DNA from: Serripes groenlandicus
Lineage: Eukaryota > Mollusca > Bivalvia > Cardiida > Cardiidae
Assembly (NCBI GenBank): GCA_031761405.1
Contig: JASEVX010000011.1
Location: forward strand, 15,373,609-15,437,608
Reading direction: 5' to 3'
Length of the DNA stretch: 64,000 nucleotides
In this document: positions 19,942 to 31,464 of the stretch, piece after piece
Layout: each line of letters begins with the position of its first letter
Position numbering within the stretch: the stretch's first letter is position 1
Made by a program: the position numbers and the translations under genes
The notes under the pieces: model-generated
The model's input: only the letters and a program-made list of their open reading frames with translations
Databases searched by the model: none
What the model was told of the DNA's origin: nothing

Positions 19942-20272
19942 TGGTTGATTGATTGATTGATTGATTGATTGACTTATTGATTGATTGATTGATTGATTGG
20001 GGTTTAACGCCAATTTCAGCAATCTTTCAGTCATAACACGGCGGCTAGTTCACCTACTCATATGTTACCTGGTTTGCTCACACCAGTACTCCACACAACA
20101 TACTTTCCAAGCAACTGGCGGCTTTTCCACATATACCGTTAGCCCATTGGTAAAAGGCGAATGACGCTTGTCACGGTGACTTTTGTCAAACGTCGGAAAG
20201 AATGTTGGCCGAGCTGGGGTTCGAACTTGCAACCCTGGAATGACAGCCCACGTCGCTACAGAGGTGCTCGAC
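19942..20272 (-). mobile_element. tRNA-derived SINE, reverse orientation
   Basis: Starts with a long (TGAT)n tail, then GGGGTTTAACGCCAATTTCA, the family body and a degraded tRNA-like head (GGGGTTCGAACTTGCAACCC near 20215; GTCGCTACAGAGGTGCTCG). Confidence 0.88.
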
Positions 20273-20379
20273 GATACTTATTAGACTGTGTGTATCATCA
20301 GACTCGCCTGGGCCTTCACTGCTCGTAAGTATAGCAAGACCGTAAATCGCCAGATAAACAGATAAAAGCTTTTATAAAT

Positions 20380-20540
20380 CAATCACGCTCGATGTCTGTT
20401 TCCTGGAGACCTAACCGATACTCGCGACGTTGATGTGCAAAAATACCAAAGGCATAACCCGCTCATCACGGCATTCGAACCTTGGACCTTTGATACGTGA
20501 TGTCGACGCTCTACCTCTGCACCACTGTATGCCACAACAG
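20380..20540 (-). mobile_element. Relic of a second tRNA-derived SINE family
   Basis: On the minus strand there is an A-box-like TGGTGCAGAGGTAGAGCG and a B-box-like AAGGTTCGAATGCCGTG. A diverged orthologous copy sits in block A' at 29040-29160, so it predates that duplication. Confidence 0.55.
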
Positions 20541-20819
20541 TCTTAATTGTTAACATGTACATCGGCCTACATTCACATCAAGTACATTGTATTATATATA
20601 CAGCGTCACGCAAAAAAAGAGAGCGTTTAGTATTTAAAAAAAAATTATTTTTGTTTTGCAGCATATTCAACGGTGTTTCAGAATAATCACATATTCTTGA
20701 TTCACGGGTGACTAACTAGTACTAGCCTAGAAAATGTGCCTTGCCCATGTGCATTCCCCCATAACTGAAGACACGCGGCCTAAAATCCACTACGTTAACC
20801 CCTTGACCATGGTTAGATA

Positions 20820-20900
20820 ATTGATTGATTGATTGTTTGGTTTTTTGCGCAACTTTCCATATTTGTTTAAGTTATATCACGGCGTTTCCTAGGTAACATT
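20820..20900 (-). mobile_element. SINE fragment
   Basis: TTGATTGATTGATTG tail followed by a shortened family body (GCGCAACTTTCC...TATATCACGGCG). The head is absent. Confidence 0.5.
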
Positions 20901-20904
20901 ACTA

Positions 20905-22320
20905 CTGTTCGTTTTATCCTGACAAAATGCTACGAGCAGTGTATGAACGAGTACAGTCATGTGTTCGTTCTAACGGAAGTTAATCTGAATTGTTCAACAG
21001 TTATTCGGGCGTCAAACAAGGCGAGCCGTTGTCGCCTTTTTTGATCATTTTATTTATAAATGACATGTACGGGAATCTTGTAGTACAAGAAAATGATTCA
21101 TTTACCATAGATGTACTGAAAATATTTAACCTGTTATTTGCAGACGATACTGTATTGCTAGCTTATACCAGTGGTGGATTACAGAGTTTATTGAACCAAC
21201 TGAATAACTATTGTGTTAAATGGGTCATTACAGTTAATATCGATAAAACTATTGTAATGGTTTTTAAACAGCGACACCATCCGGTAAATGTTAGTCTTTA
21301 TTATAATAATGAAATTTTAAAGAATGTAACTAGATTGTCCTGTTTGGGAGTAAACCTCTCTAGTAATGGTAGTTTTTATCAAACCCAGAGAACATTGTCT
21401 GACCAAGCACGAAAAGCGATGTTTTCCTTATACTCACTTTTTGAAAAGGTTAATTTCGATATCAGGGATAAAATTAAGTTATTTAATAGCATGGTTAATC
21501 CTATATTGAGCTATGGATCAGAGGTATACGGATTTCACAAATCTCCTGACGTAGAAAGAAAAGGTTCACTTGAAATTCATGAAGAATATTATGGGCTTAA
21601 ATCGCAATGTAACGAATGCTTGTATCTATGGTGAACTTGGAAGATTCCCTCTGTTTGTTACTAGAAAAATCAGAATTATGAAATATTTGTATAAGCTTGG
21701 CAAAACTCCGGATTCCCTGATGTAAATGATGGTCATGTCGCCGCTATAACACAACGAATATATGATCAATATTAACAGCATTATCACAATGACTTTGAAA
21801 CGTCTAGCAAACTTGATACATTTTCACTAATAAAAATTGATATTGCATTGGAACCATATATGGTATATGTATCGAACTTCAGATATAGACAGGCATTAAG
21901 TAAACTGCGATGTTCAAGCCATTCTTTAGAGATCGAAACCGGTCGACATAACAACACACCACGTACCAGTAGAATAAGTAGAAAATGCACGATGAATGTT
22001 TTGGAAAATGAATATCACTTTATTCTAGTTTGTCCCTATTATCAAGAATGGCCAACTAGGCACAAGTTTGTACAGCTGCTTAAATGTCAATCTACAATAG
22101 TTATGAGCAAGTTGGCTAAATTTACATACACGGCTGCTTTCATTTATCGCCAGAAAGAAAATGACAATTCTGTATAACATTCCTATCTATATTGTTAACA
22201 TTTATTATATTTTTCTCATGTTATATAATATATATATTGCTGTCCGCCTGTAAGGACTATAAAACATTTGTAATGTTTTTCGTCGATAAAAACGTTTGAC
22301 TTGACTTGACTTGACTTGTC
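20905..22320 (+). mobile_element. 5'-truncated LINE with (TTGAC)n tail
   Basis: Begins inside RT (KMLRAVYERVQSCVRSNG, one stop, then GVKQGEPLSP) and continues through LLFADDTVLL to a C-terminal zinc-knuckle region. It ends in a TTGACTTGACTTGAC tail near 22300. Damage is limited: a stop near 20981 and indels near 21550 and 21725. It is closely related in sequence and organisation to the LINE at 37005-42144. Confidence 0.88.
20990..22177 (+). pseudogene. LINE ORF2: RT palm to C-terminal zinc knuckle
   Basis: The first open piece (20990-21634) has GVKQGEPLSPFL, the RT active-site box FADDTVLL, the KTIVMVF block and the SYGSEVYGF thumb motif. After an indel near 21550 the true frame continues through YGELGRFPLFVTRKIR; after another it reaches the last piece (21848-22177) with the HSLEIETGRH block and a CTMNVLENEYHFILVCPYY knuckle in which one cysteine is seen as KCTM. 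It lacks the endonuclease and the first half of RT. Non-functional 5'-truncated copy. Confidence 0.82.
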
Positions 22321-22324
22321 TTAT

Positions 22325-22870
22325 AAAGAAATACTTCTTAAACCTTTTCCACATCCAAATGCATTGCATTGTGTTAGCAGCGGATATCTATTCAAAACAT
22401 TGAAGCAATAGGATGTTATTTTTCCACAACATTTTAAGCTCTTTTCAATAAATATAATACATTTATCAAGATATTCTATAGTTTCGCCCAGACATTGTCA
22501 AAGTCGTATGATGTAGATTTGTCTTTACATGGTTAAAGGTTAACTCTTTATCGGCAATCGTATATCTTTTCACATTCTTAACCCTATACCACACACGACA
22601 AAGCTGCAGCAGACGACTTAAACATATCTAGGAAAGATTATGAAAAAGAAAAGTGTAATTGTTTAATAGAGCTGTAATCATTGTGGCAAAAAGAAAATCA
22701 ATAATATTATGAAAAATTTCTCCTGTTACCACAATGTCCGAAAACCGTCTGCTGCTGTAATCATTGTGGCAAAAGGAAAACAAATAATATCAAGAGAAAT
22801 TTTTCCTGTTACCACAATGTTTCCAAAAATTGTCTGCTGCAGAATGACAGACACTGTTGTTGGGAGAGTG
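22325..22870. repeat. Cluster of TTAA-type palindromic MITE pieces
   Basis: TTAACCCTATACC (22578), GCTGCAGCAGACGACTTAAA, then two nested copies of TCATTGTGGCAAAA...TTACCACAATGT...GTCTGCTGC (near 22680-22755 and 22760-22845). Further arm pieces lie at 22340-22545. No gene. Confidence 0.65.
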
Positions 22871-23045
22871 GACATCATTCACACGTATTTAGAGCAGTAC
22901 CGAATAATGTGCATATGCGTTAAATCCTTTCAAATTAGCTGAACGCTGGTATTAAGGAGTATAAAAAATCGCGAGAAAATGCCTAAATATGAGCATATCC
23001 ACACTTTTCTTAGTGTGCTGGTCCCTTTAACAATCCTATTGTTGC

Positions 23046-23318
23046 CCAGTCGGTAGCGACGCGGGCTGTTAATCGAGAGGTTGTGATTTCGAATCTCAGC
23101 TCGGCTAACATTCTTTCCGACGTTTGACAAAAGTCACTGTGACAAGCGTCATTCGTCTTTCACCAATGGGCTTACAGTCTATGTGGAAAAGCAGCCAATT
23201 GCTTGGAAAGTTTGTTGTGTTGATAACTGGTGTGAGACAGCTGGAAAACACATGAGTAGGTGAGCTGGCTACCGTGATATGACTGAAAAATTGTTGAAAA
23301 CGGAGTTAAGACCCAACA
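23046..23318 (+). mobile_element. tRNA-derived SINE with 14-bp target-site duplication
   Basis: CCAGTCGGTAGCGACGCGGG and GAGGTTGTGATTTCGAATCT form the tRNA-like head, and the body follows. AATCCTATTGTTGC flanks it at 23032-23045 and 23319-23332. Confidence 0.92.
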
Positions 23319-23332
23319 AATCCTATTGTTGC

Positions 23333-25970
23333 TATTTCGATTTCGGATAAATTTTCACCGAGTAATATGCTGATCCTACTTGAGACTAATGTGACCGTCA
23401 AGCACATAAAACGATTCATGGTATGGAAATGTTCATAAGCCAATAACGTTGGAATAATTGAACCGGGCCAACCTCCGAGGGTCCGTTTAAGGGTCACGTG
23501 ACTCAATTAGAGAACATGTCGCTTTCTCATTATGTTTCTTTCTTTTATATTTTGTTTAACGTTTTTCCGATGTAATTAATGTATATAACTGTAATTGTAT
23601 TTGTAATCAATATGTTATATATCAGTTGTAACTCAGAAAATATAATCAATAACCTTAATTACTTGTTGGTTCACATGGCTTGCTATTTAATCTGATCCTA
23701 TTAGTGCGGTTTAATAAAGGTAAATGTAAATGGGTCAAGCACATCACTTTATAGGACTTCGAGTATAATTCTAAAAGGTCAAGCCGCAGACCCTCGATCT
23801 TATACTAATAGTTCAATATTGTTAGAGTAATATTGATTTAACACATTGTGTAGAGTCAAGGCTGTTTCGTCTGAAAATAAATATCTATGAATTAAAACAA
23901 GAAATATCTTTGGAAAGATAAACGGCGATCAATATGGAAAACACTAAGTAACGGAACATGCGCATTATATTTGATTTGAATATCAGAAAGGTTCTATGTG
24001 TTTACCAAAGGCTAATCGGCCATCTCCATCCAGCTTCAGTTTCGATAAATAGATAATACGCCACATGACTGGAGATTACGCGAGGCTCCCAAGAGGTGTG
24101 CACGAGAAAGTTGATGCAACGCATCAATTTCGCCGGAAATCCATACTGCAGTTATGCATAACACTAACATTATAGTAGTTGAATAAACAGTTATCAACTG
24201 AGGGGCATATTGGAACATGAGGGGTGGGGTCAAGTGAAAATGTGTCATAACTTGCATTGTTTTGTCAACGAAGTGAATAATAATTGAAGCCTTTCATTGT
24301 TTATGATCAATCTCCATTCCAAAGAAGGTTGACCATACACACAGCCAACTAATCATTCATCATAAACAGTAATGGAAATGAGTAATCTTGCCAATCATTA
24401 GTCTTAGTATGTCTACAATGCTTTCATTAAGGAATAATTATAAGATTTGTGAATTTCACATACACTTTTCAAGACACTTTTTAATATTTATCAATAAAAC
24501 CACAAAACTAAACAGTTAAATCTCATTGAAATTGTTGTATAATTTTAATTTAATTTCGAACATAAACTGAGCCCTACAACATGTTAATTTATTGTAATTC
24601 TTTCCTTCCATTTTTTAATGAAAATAACAAACTACTCCTGTTTTAAAATTACATTATGATGAACGCCCTTGTGTCAATGATGCATAATAATATGCAGATC
24701 GGAAGCAATATGCATTTAGGGAATTTAATGACACATTTAAAATTGTCAAGGACGAAATAATGTTGTACGAAAGACCCGATTCGTGACCCACATTCTTCTT
24801 CGCAGAGGTGTCGTTCTTGAAACTCTCTTTATAGGCAGATAGCGTTCGTTCAAAGTCATTTTTTCTATTAAAACCAGTTTTATCTCGGTTTTGTTCTTTT
24901 CTTCATTTGTTTCGAACCAAATAAAAATTTCAAATCACCTAAAATTTACTATCTGTAAGTGAGTGTAACAAGCGGCTCTCTGCAAAGGAGATTGATCTAC
25001 ACAGTTGGTATTCGCGAGTCACGCGATCAACCGTTTTAGATTAGAAACAGTTCATATTTTAGATATACATGGATAAACATTATAAAATGCATTCTTCACA
25101 AATCAAGACATCCCTTTGAACATGAAAATAACATTCAGTAAGTTAAAATTGATATTTTAAAGGAGAATTCGACGTGATTTTTATCTCGATATTGCCACAT
25201 AACAGTCTGCTGCAAGTCTCATAGAGACTGGTTTGTCTTCGTAAATAAAACCCAAAAAAGGAAATGTGAGTCAAAATAAAGAAACTACAAATACTTAAAA
25301 CATCGGAATATTTATTAAACGCAACTATAATATGTTCAAGACATTTAAATTTGTTTTTTCTAATCGTAACTCCTCCTATGTGATTTCCGAAAAGCTATTA
25401 AAAAACGAAGTCGCGGGCTTCTGCCCAGCGACTAATAAGTTTCGACTGACGATAAGTAACTGAAAACTTATCATGTTTCAAAAATGATCAATATTTTGAT
25501 CTTAAATATTATATTTCATACGTTTTCACTGATTTTTTTCATTGAAATTTATTTCTTAAGTAAAATAATTAAAAGTTAGTATGCAGTAAACTTCATCTTA
25601 TTAGTGCCTTTCGTAGGATCTCCAACTTAACTATGAACCAATCAAAACGTTTCATTTCCTTTATTTCTTCGACATTATTCATTAAATACAACATTTGATT
25701 GGTCTACAATCTAAATCATTTGTTTAACATCTAGGTCAAAACTGAGGTTAATCAGCTATCGCCGAAAAAAAGCTTTATCTAAATAAAAATAAATGGTCAA
25801 ATATACACGTTTTCAGTTCAAATAAATCAGGTGTGGATTCGTCTTAAAAAACCGTCGATCTTATAAACTACTTATAATCGAGGTTGTATCAAGAGACAGG
25901 ATAGAAATGTTTGAAATTATTAAAATGGATGGCCGTACTTGAGTACAGTACATCATGTATTATTTGTAGA
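23333..25970. other. Intergenic, no gene seen
   Basis: AT-rich sequence without long open frames, recognisable repeats or RNA genes. The short open frames at 23306-23506 and 24036-24257 have no protein-like signature. Confidence 0.6.
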
Positions 25971-25974
25971 TCCG

Positions 25975-26045
25975 TGTTTCTGAATCTGTATGTATAGTTT
26001 GTCTCCTCGTGTGCTGGAGGTCGCGGGATCAATCCCCAGCCGGTT
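25975..26045 (+). mobile_element. tRNA-like SINE relic
   Basis: GGAGGTCGCGGGATCAATCC resembles the B-box half of another tRNA-derived SINE. The A-box half is degraded. Confidence 0.4.
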
Positions 26046-26118
26046 AATACCAAAGTCTTTAAACATGGTAGTAATTTAAACAAGTCGTTGTGGAATTTAA
26101 TCATACTCCGTTTATAAG

Positions 26119-26408
26119 TGATTGTTTGATGAATTGATTGGGAATTAACGCCGTTGTCAACCTTTTTCAGTCAAATCACGTCGGCCAGTTCACCTACCCC
26201 TGTGTTTCCTGATTTTCTCATACCAGTTCTTAATACAGTAGACTTAACAAACAACTGACTTCTTTTCCACATATACTTTAAGCCAATTGGTGAAAGACTT
26301 ATAACATGTGTCGTATTGACTTTTGTTAATAATGGCAGAATTGAGGTTCGAGCTTGCAACCCATGGACGGACAGCCCGCGTCGCTACCGGCTGAGCTACC
26401 AGGGCTCA
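26119..26408 (-). mobile_element. tRNA-derived SINE, reverse orientation
   Basis: Starts GAATTGATTGGGAATTAACG, then the body (AAATCACGTCGGCCAGTTCA) and the tRNA-like head (GAGGTTCGAGCTTGCAACCC, CGTCGCTACCGGCTGAGCTA). Confidence 0.88.
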
Positions 26409-26859
26409 ACAATTGATGAATATGCATTCAAATAGATATATTTTAACAATGGCCAGGATCAGATATATATTGCCAAGTAATAAACATATATCCTGTTTTG
26501 GGAGTGCTAACTCCATTACTATTCCAAACATGTCTATCCTAGAGTTAATCCCCTTTCAGAACTATTGCTGTTCATGAAAGCAATAAATGTACAAATATAC
26601 AAGATATATATATATATATACAACAAAAGTGTGGTCGGACGTGCAATTTTATTCTGTCGTATAAACAAATGTAGAAATCATTTAATAATAAATAATCAAA
26701 TTATCTAATAGAGTAGAGTAATAATTCTGTTTCATATGATCAAAACCTTAGAAATAATTGTGGGGAAAAGTGGATATAGATTTTTACAGGAAATATATCC
26801 ATTCAACAAAATCATTTCAAAAGTTGTCTGTGTGTAGCATCGAAAGATATCTACTTATG

Positions 26860-29265
26860 ATAAACTGCTTTATATTTACAGTTCTGTAACCTTGAAGGTA
26901 CTCCCCTAATCTCGTATTAGTGATAGGTCTGTATCTCAACGACGTATCGGAGCATATCATTCCGGCATTTCACTCATGTTATAGTTTTTTAAAAAGAAAA
27001 ATTGCTGACCAATAAAGTCTATTATAAAGCTGTTGGCAAATACATGAATAATGACAATATTTCTCTAATGGATTTAATTGGATCAGCAAGTTAAAATAAA
27101 CATGTTTTACGTTATAAAGGTACTGTATTCAATTAACATGTTTTACGTAAAGACATATATCTTATTTGCAGCATACGACTTTGAAAACATCAAGATCGAA
27201 ATATGAAAAATCTCTATTTACAAAAGTTTAATAATTGAATGGATTTTAAAACATTGTGAAAAAGGGAAAATATTTCAAACAGAGGCTCAAGAGCGTATTT
27301 ATTTGGGAAAGGGCTTAAGAAGCCTTGGTGTAATCAGAGACATATAAAGACATTAATATGTCTCGGGTGCAATTTTCAATTTGGTAACACTTCCAAAGCA
27401 TATATTGTGCCAAAACATCGACGCAGATAATATCGTCATAAACGACACATTCTTCTGGAATGTGCTGATTTCGCTCCAATACGTGATAGATTTTTCAAGG
27501 CTCAAAGTATGCGTCGGCTCTTTGAGTCTGTCAAACCTGAACTTTTATTTGATTTTCTTAAGGAAATTGATATTTTTAATAAGATATGATTATTTCTTAA
27601 ATCGTGCTTTTGCACATGCATTACTTTTACCTGTTCCACATTTGTTCAGATATTGTTTATCTTTATGTTAAGTATTACATAGTAGTGTTTGGCTTGTTTG
27701 TCTTAATTCTGTTTTACATTGGCTTACATGTCGTTTTATATTAATGTTAAGTATCGCATACATCATGTTTTATTGTTTTGTCTAATAAACAGGTTAGTTA
27801 TATTTCAATTTTAATTATATCATCATTTACAGTAAGAATTAAATTATTAAGCGCCAAAAATGACCTTAGTTGTCGACGGGCCTAAAACACCATTCATTCA
27901 TTCATTCATTTAGTCATAAACGAGTCTAAAATAAGTGAAAATAGGCCACCTAGGATGTAGTTCACCAACTGTTCACGAACGTGACGCATATTTGAACATT
28001 TAAAATTACGCCACGAATTGGCACGCATGTGTTTATTATCTAGCACGCACCCCCACAAGCACTCACTCGAACACTTCCCAATTTTAGTGCAATGGCGTAA
28101 AACAGTTTGCGTACAAGCGTCAATCTACGATAAACCTAATAGGCGAAACGATTTAGTCAAACAATATCAATATTGATCGGACGATTAAATGTCTGACATC
28201 GAACACTTTTTTATCTAGCCAGTCAAAACATAATTTGAACAATCTATTATACAATTATTGGCAAATTCACCAAGGAATATACAGGATTTAATTAAGGAGA
28301 GGTAAACTTAAAACGTGTATAACGTTACAAAGGCAATTGAAAACATGAATGCCCCGTCTAGTAAAAGTGACCTGTTCTACATCTTTGTATCGGTATAACA
28401 TAAAGTTCAAGAAAGCGGCAACAATGGGGCTGTTTTTCCTTTTTTGTGTCAGAATTAACATCAACTCTTTCCCACATGCAGACGTTTTCTGAGCATGAAC
28501 GTCATCAAAAGCATTTAGAAGAAAGGCTTGAAAAGAATATCAATCCCATAGTAGGTTTTATTTCATATTTCGTAATCTTTCCGACACACAATAAATCTGC
28601 AAAAGGCAACTTTAAAAATGTCGGAGAGAAAAAAATGGAAAATGTTTTAAAACGAAAGTAATATAATTAAATAGAGTTCAAAAACTTGTGTGCAATTGAT
28701 CAATTTCTGCTCCGTCCACAATGTTCTCAACTCTTTAATACAAAAAATATGGTTTCATTTATAGCGAATGCTTTTGCCGAGATGTAATCAATTCGTCTGC
28801 TGCATATTTGTTGAATGTGGGAAAGGGCATATGCAAACGACACCCGTCAAGCGATTAATGGTTTATCACCGCAATGCGTTCACATGTAGAAATATTGTAA
28901 TAAATCAGTCGAACTACGTAAACAAATATTTTGCCAGAAGATACATTTAAGTGCATACTTCATTCGAGCAGACGGTGACGATACTTGTGGGATTGCGAAA
29001 CAAGCTTATATTAATCACGCTAGGTGTCTGCTTCTTCGATACCTTACCAGTACTTGCGCCGTTTATGTGGAAATATCCAAAGAGCATAACCCGCTCATCA
29101 CGAGATTCGAAGCCGGCACCTTTGATACGATAGGCCGACGCTCTATCTTTGTATTATTGTATTTCACAGGAGAGTTAGTTGTTCGCATGTACACCGGCCT
29201 ACATTCACATCAAGTACATTGTATTATACATACAGCGTCATGCAAAATTTTGTTTAGATAATGCC
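26860..29265. repeat. Duplicated block A' (partner 15430-20640)
   Basis: See block A. It carries only a stub of the minisatellite (27090-27150) and a private LINE fragment (27446-27912). The open frames at 28446-28661, 28768-28950, 28951-29133 and 29067-29261 are not conserved in the partner. Confidence 0.85.
27446..27912 (+). mobile_element. 5'-truncated LINE 3' end with (CATT)n tail
   Basis: One frame encodes a LINE C-terminus, ILLECADFAPIRDRFF through LFDFLKEIDIFNKI and a stop near 27588. The 3' UTR ends CCATTCATTCATTCATTTA. It is flanked by GTCATAAACGA at 27435-27445 and 27913-27923 and is absent from the partner block at 18183, so the insertion is precisely bounded. Confidence 0.9.
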
Positions 29266-29279
29266 AACAAAGGCGAATT

Positions 29280-29865
29280 TTATTTATTTAGTAAACATAA
29301 TTAACAAAGCACTCGTTAAATTTCGTAACAATGCACATATAAAGAAAACAAGCTTCGCCCACTGGCCGCCATGATTTTTCAACGGATCGGAAATATTTGA
29401 ACAATCTCGGTAGAGGGTGCCCCAAAGAACATTTGTGCAAAATAATTTTCAAATCGGGCTAGTACTTTTGGACAAGAAGATTTTTAAAGTTTTAACAATG
29501 CATATATAAGGAAAACAAGCTCCTCCACCTGGCGGCCATGTTTTTTAACGGATGGGAAATATTTGAACAAATCGGGGCAGCACTTTTAGACAAGAAGATT
29601 ATTTAAGATATGGCAATTTTCACCTTTTCTGAAGACGCAGCAACCAAAGTTCTACTTGGAATTAAATTCTTTGAACAACCTTGAAAGAGGATTTCCGAAG
29701 GACCATTCCTGTGATTTTTTTTTAGAAATCTGTCCATTGGTCTAGTAGGAGAAGTCATTTGTAGGAAATTGTTAACAGATGGACAGACGACGACGCCGGA
29801 CGCCGGTCGGTGAGTGATCACAAAAGCTCACATTGCACTACGTGCTTAGGTGAGCTAAAACCAAT
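29280..29865. mobile_element. Dispersed repeat ending in GGTGAGCTAAAA
   Basis: Two imperfect internal copies (29330-29480 and 29510-29600, sharing AAAACAAGCT, GGCGGCCATG and GGACAAGAAGATT-like blocks) are followed by CAGATGGACAGACGACGACG, CCGGACGCCGGTCGGTGAGT and GCTTAGGTGAGCTAAAA. I associate this ending with a common bivalve repeat, from memory only. Confidence 0.6.
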
Positions 29866-30038
29866 GTCTGGTATGACACGGTTTGCCTTAAGATAACGAA
29901 GTTCCATGTAGCATTTGCAGCGCAGACTGTTGTTTTAATACTGCTTTACTGGGTTCGAATATCATGTAAGTATATTTTTCCTGAATATTTTTTTATTAAA
30001 GTGTCAATATCAAATATCCTGAATTATGTTTATGATTA

Positions 30039-30265
30039 GCCGAGCTCCGGTAGCTCAGTCAGTAGCGACGCCATTTCCGACGTCCGACAAAAGGAATTCG
30101 TCCATCTCCCATGGACTAACGGTTTATTTGTGAAGCAGCCAGTTGCTTCGAAAGACTGTTGTATGGTGAATGGTGTTAGAAGCCTTGAAATACATGGGGA
30201 AGGGAACTGGCCGCCGTGACATAATTAAACAATATTGTTGAATATAGTGTAAAACGTCAATCAAT
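30039..30265 (+). mobile_element. tRNA-derived SINE with internal deletion
   Basis: A complete A-box half, AGCCGAGCTCCGGTAGCTCA, is followed directly by CATTTCCGACGTCCGACAAA, so the B-box region is deleted. The body and (AATC)-type tail follow. Confidence 0.8.
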
Positions 30266-30519
30266 AAATGGAACGGTTTTTTAAAATCATTCTTTTTGTA
30301 AAGAGTTATATTAATACAATTTAAACGATAACAACAGATTATGTATTAGCTGTATCTATGTATTAAAAACCACATGCAGTGTAAATATTCAGAAATGTAA
30401 AATATACTAGGCTTACACGTAGATTTGACAATATAGAACGGGTGTGGCTAATTATTTACCAAATTATGTTTTCTAACTTGAACATGAAAATATCAAATGT
30501 AAGGAAACATATGAGCCGG

Positions 30520-30605
30520 CCCGCGAGAAAACCAACATTGTGGACTCGGCGTAGTGTGTCGGCCCGGATTAGCCTGCGCAGGCATACTGTTGGCTTTCTT
30601 CTGGG
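30520..30605. repeat. Fragment of the GCGAGAAAAC MITE family
   Basis: CCCGCGAGAAAACCAACATT and CGGCCCGGATTAGCCTGCGC match the copies at 5390-5600 and 49853-50197. Confidence 0.6.
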
Positions 30606-31464
30606 ATGGCTCATATGGGGATTCTTCTGTCAACATTTGTATTGTACTTTAATCGTTGGACACATCTTAATATGGTCAGTAATTGGCTGTTCAGGAATTT
30701 GTGGTTGTACATGATACAATGTCAAGTAACCGATGATAACAAATGGTTACTCATATTCTTATAACATACTATTATATTATTCAATAACACAACAGAGGTC
30801 TAAATATATTTATATTATCTGGCATTACTTCAATATTAAATCCACACGGTATTTTATCAGAGAATATCCAGTATGTCCAAATATACGCAGTCACGTAACA
30901 AGACAACATGCACGTGTTTTAAATGCGACGTTGACATTGGACACAGGTAAGGTGAAGCCCAATCACTGTCTGGGGCGAAGACAACACTATACTTTGGTTA
31001 AGTAACACGCACACTGTACATGCGCGATTCGTTTATATTTGGAACTGTATGGAAAACATAATTTCTACTTTTTTTTCATACAAATTCATTAAGATTTCAA
31101 GTATGGTGTCTTCCTGATTGTTTCACACTTGGAAAAATCCAGCAACACTTTATTTGATTTAAAAATTATTTTTCGAATTACCCTTCATACAAATGCGTAT
31201 GATATACATTCTAGAACAAAGGCCAGGCTCAGGCCAATATGATGAGAAATAACTAGATCTGAATCGTCACTAGTAACTCTAAAATTATACCTGTTATATC
31301 ACGGCAACAGAAGACCTATTCAGGATGCCTGGGTAAATACACCATTACTAGGCTAGGACATGTGGCTATTCTAGGGACACTCCACAGTGACCCCTGCGAC
31401 TACGGATCACCCTGTTCTAAATTTCCCACGCTAACTACACGGCCACGGCGGATTCCTTCCTTAT
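30606..31464. other. Intergenic, 3' flank of the receptor gene
   Basis: No gene visible. 31318-31392 resembles 1050-1125. Confidence 0.5.

Larger units (their letters stand above)
15430..20640. repeat. Duplicated block A (partner 26860-29265)
   Basis: Co-linear with 26860-29265 outside later insertions (shared CTATTATAAAGCTGTTGGCA, GGCCACCTAG, ACTGTTCACGAACGTGAC, CACTCACTCGAACACTTCCC, CGGCCTACATTCACATCAAG). This copy is larger because of the minisatellite, three SINEs and CATT repeats. No convincing gene: the open frame at 18005-18229 is not conserved in the partner. Confidence 0.85.
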
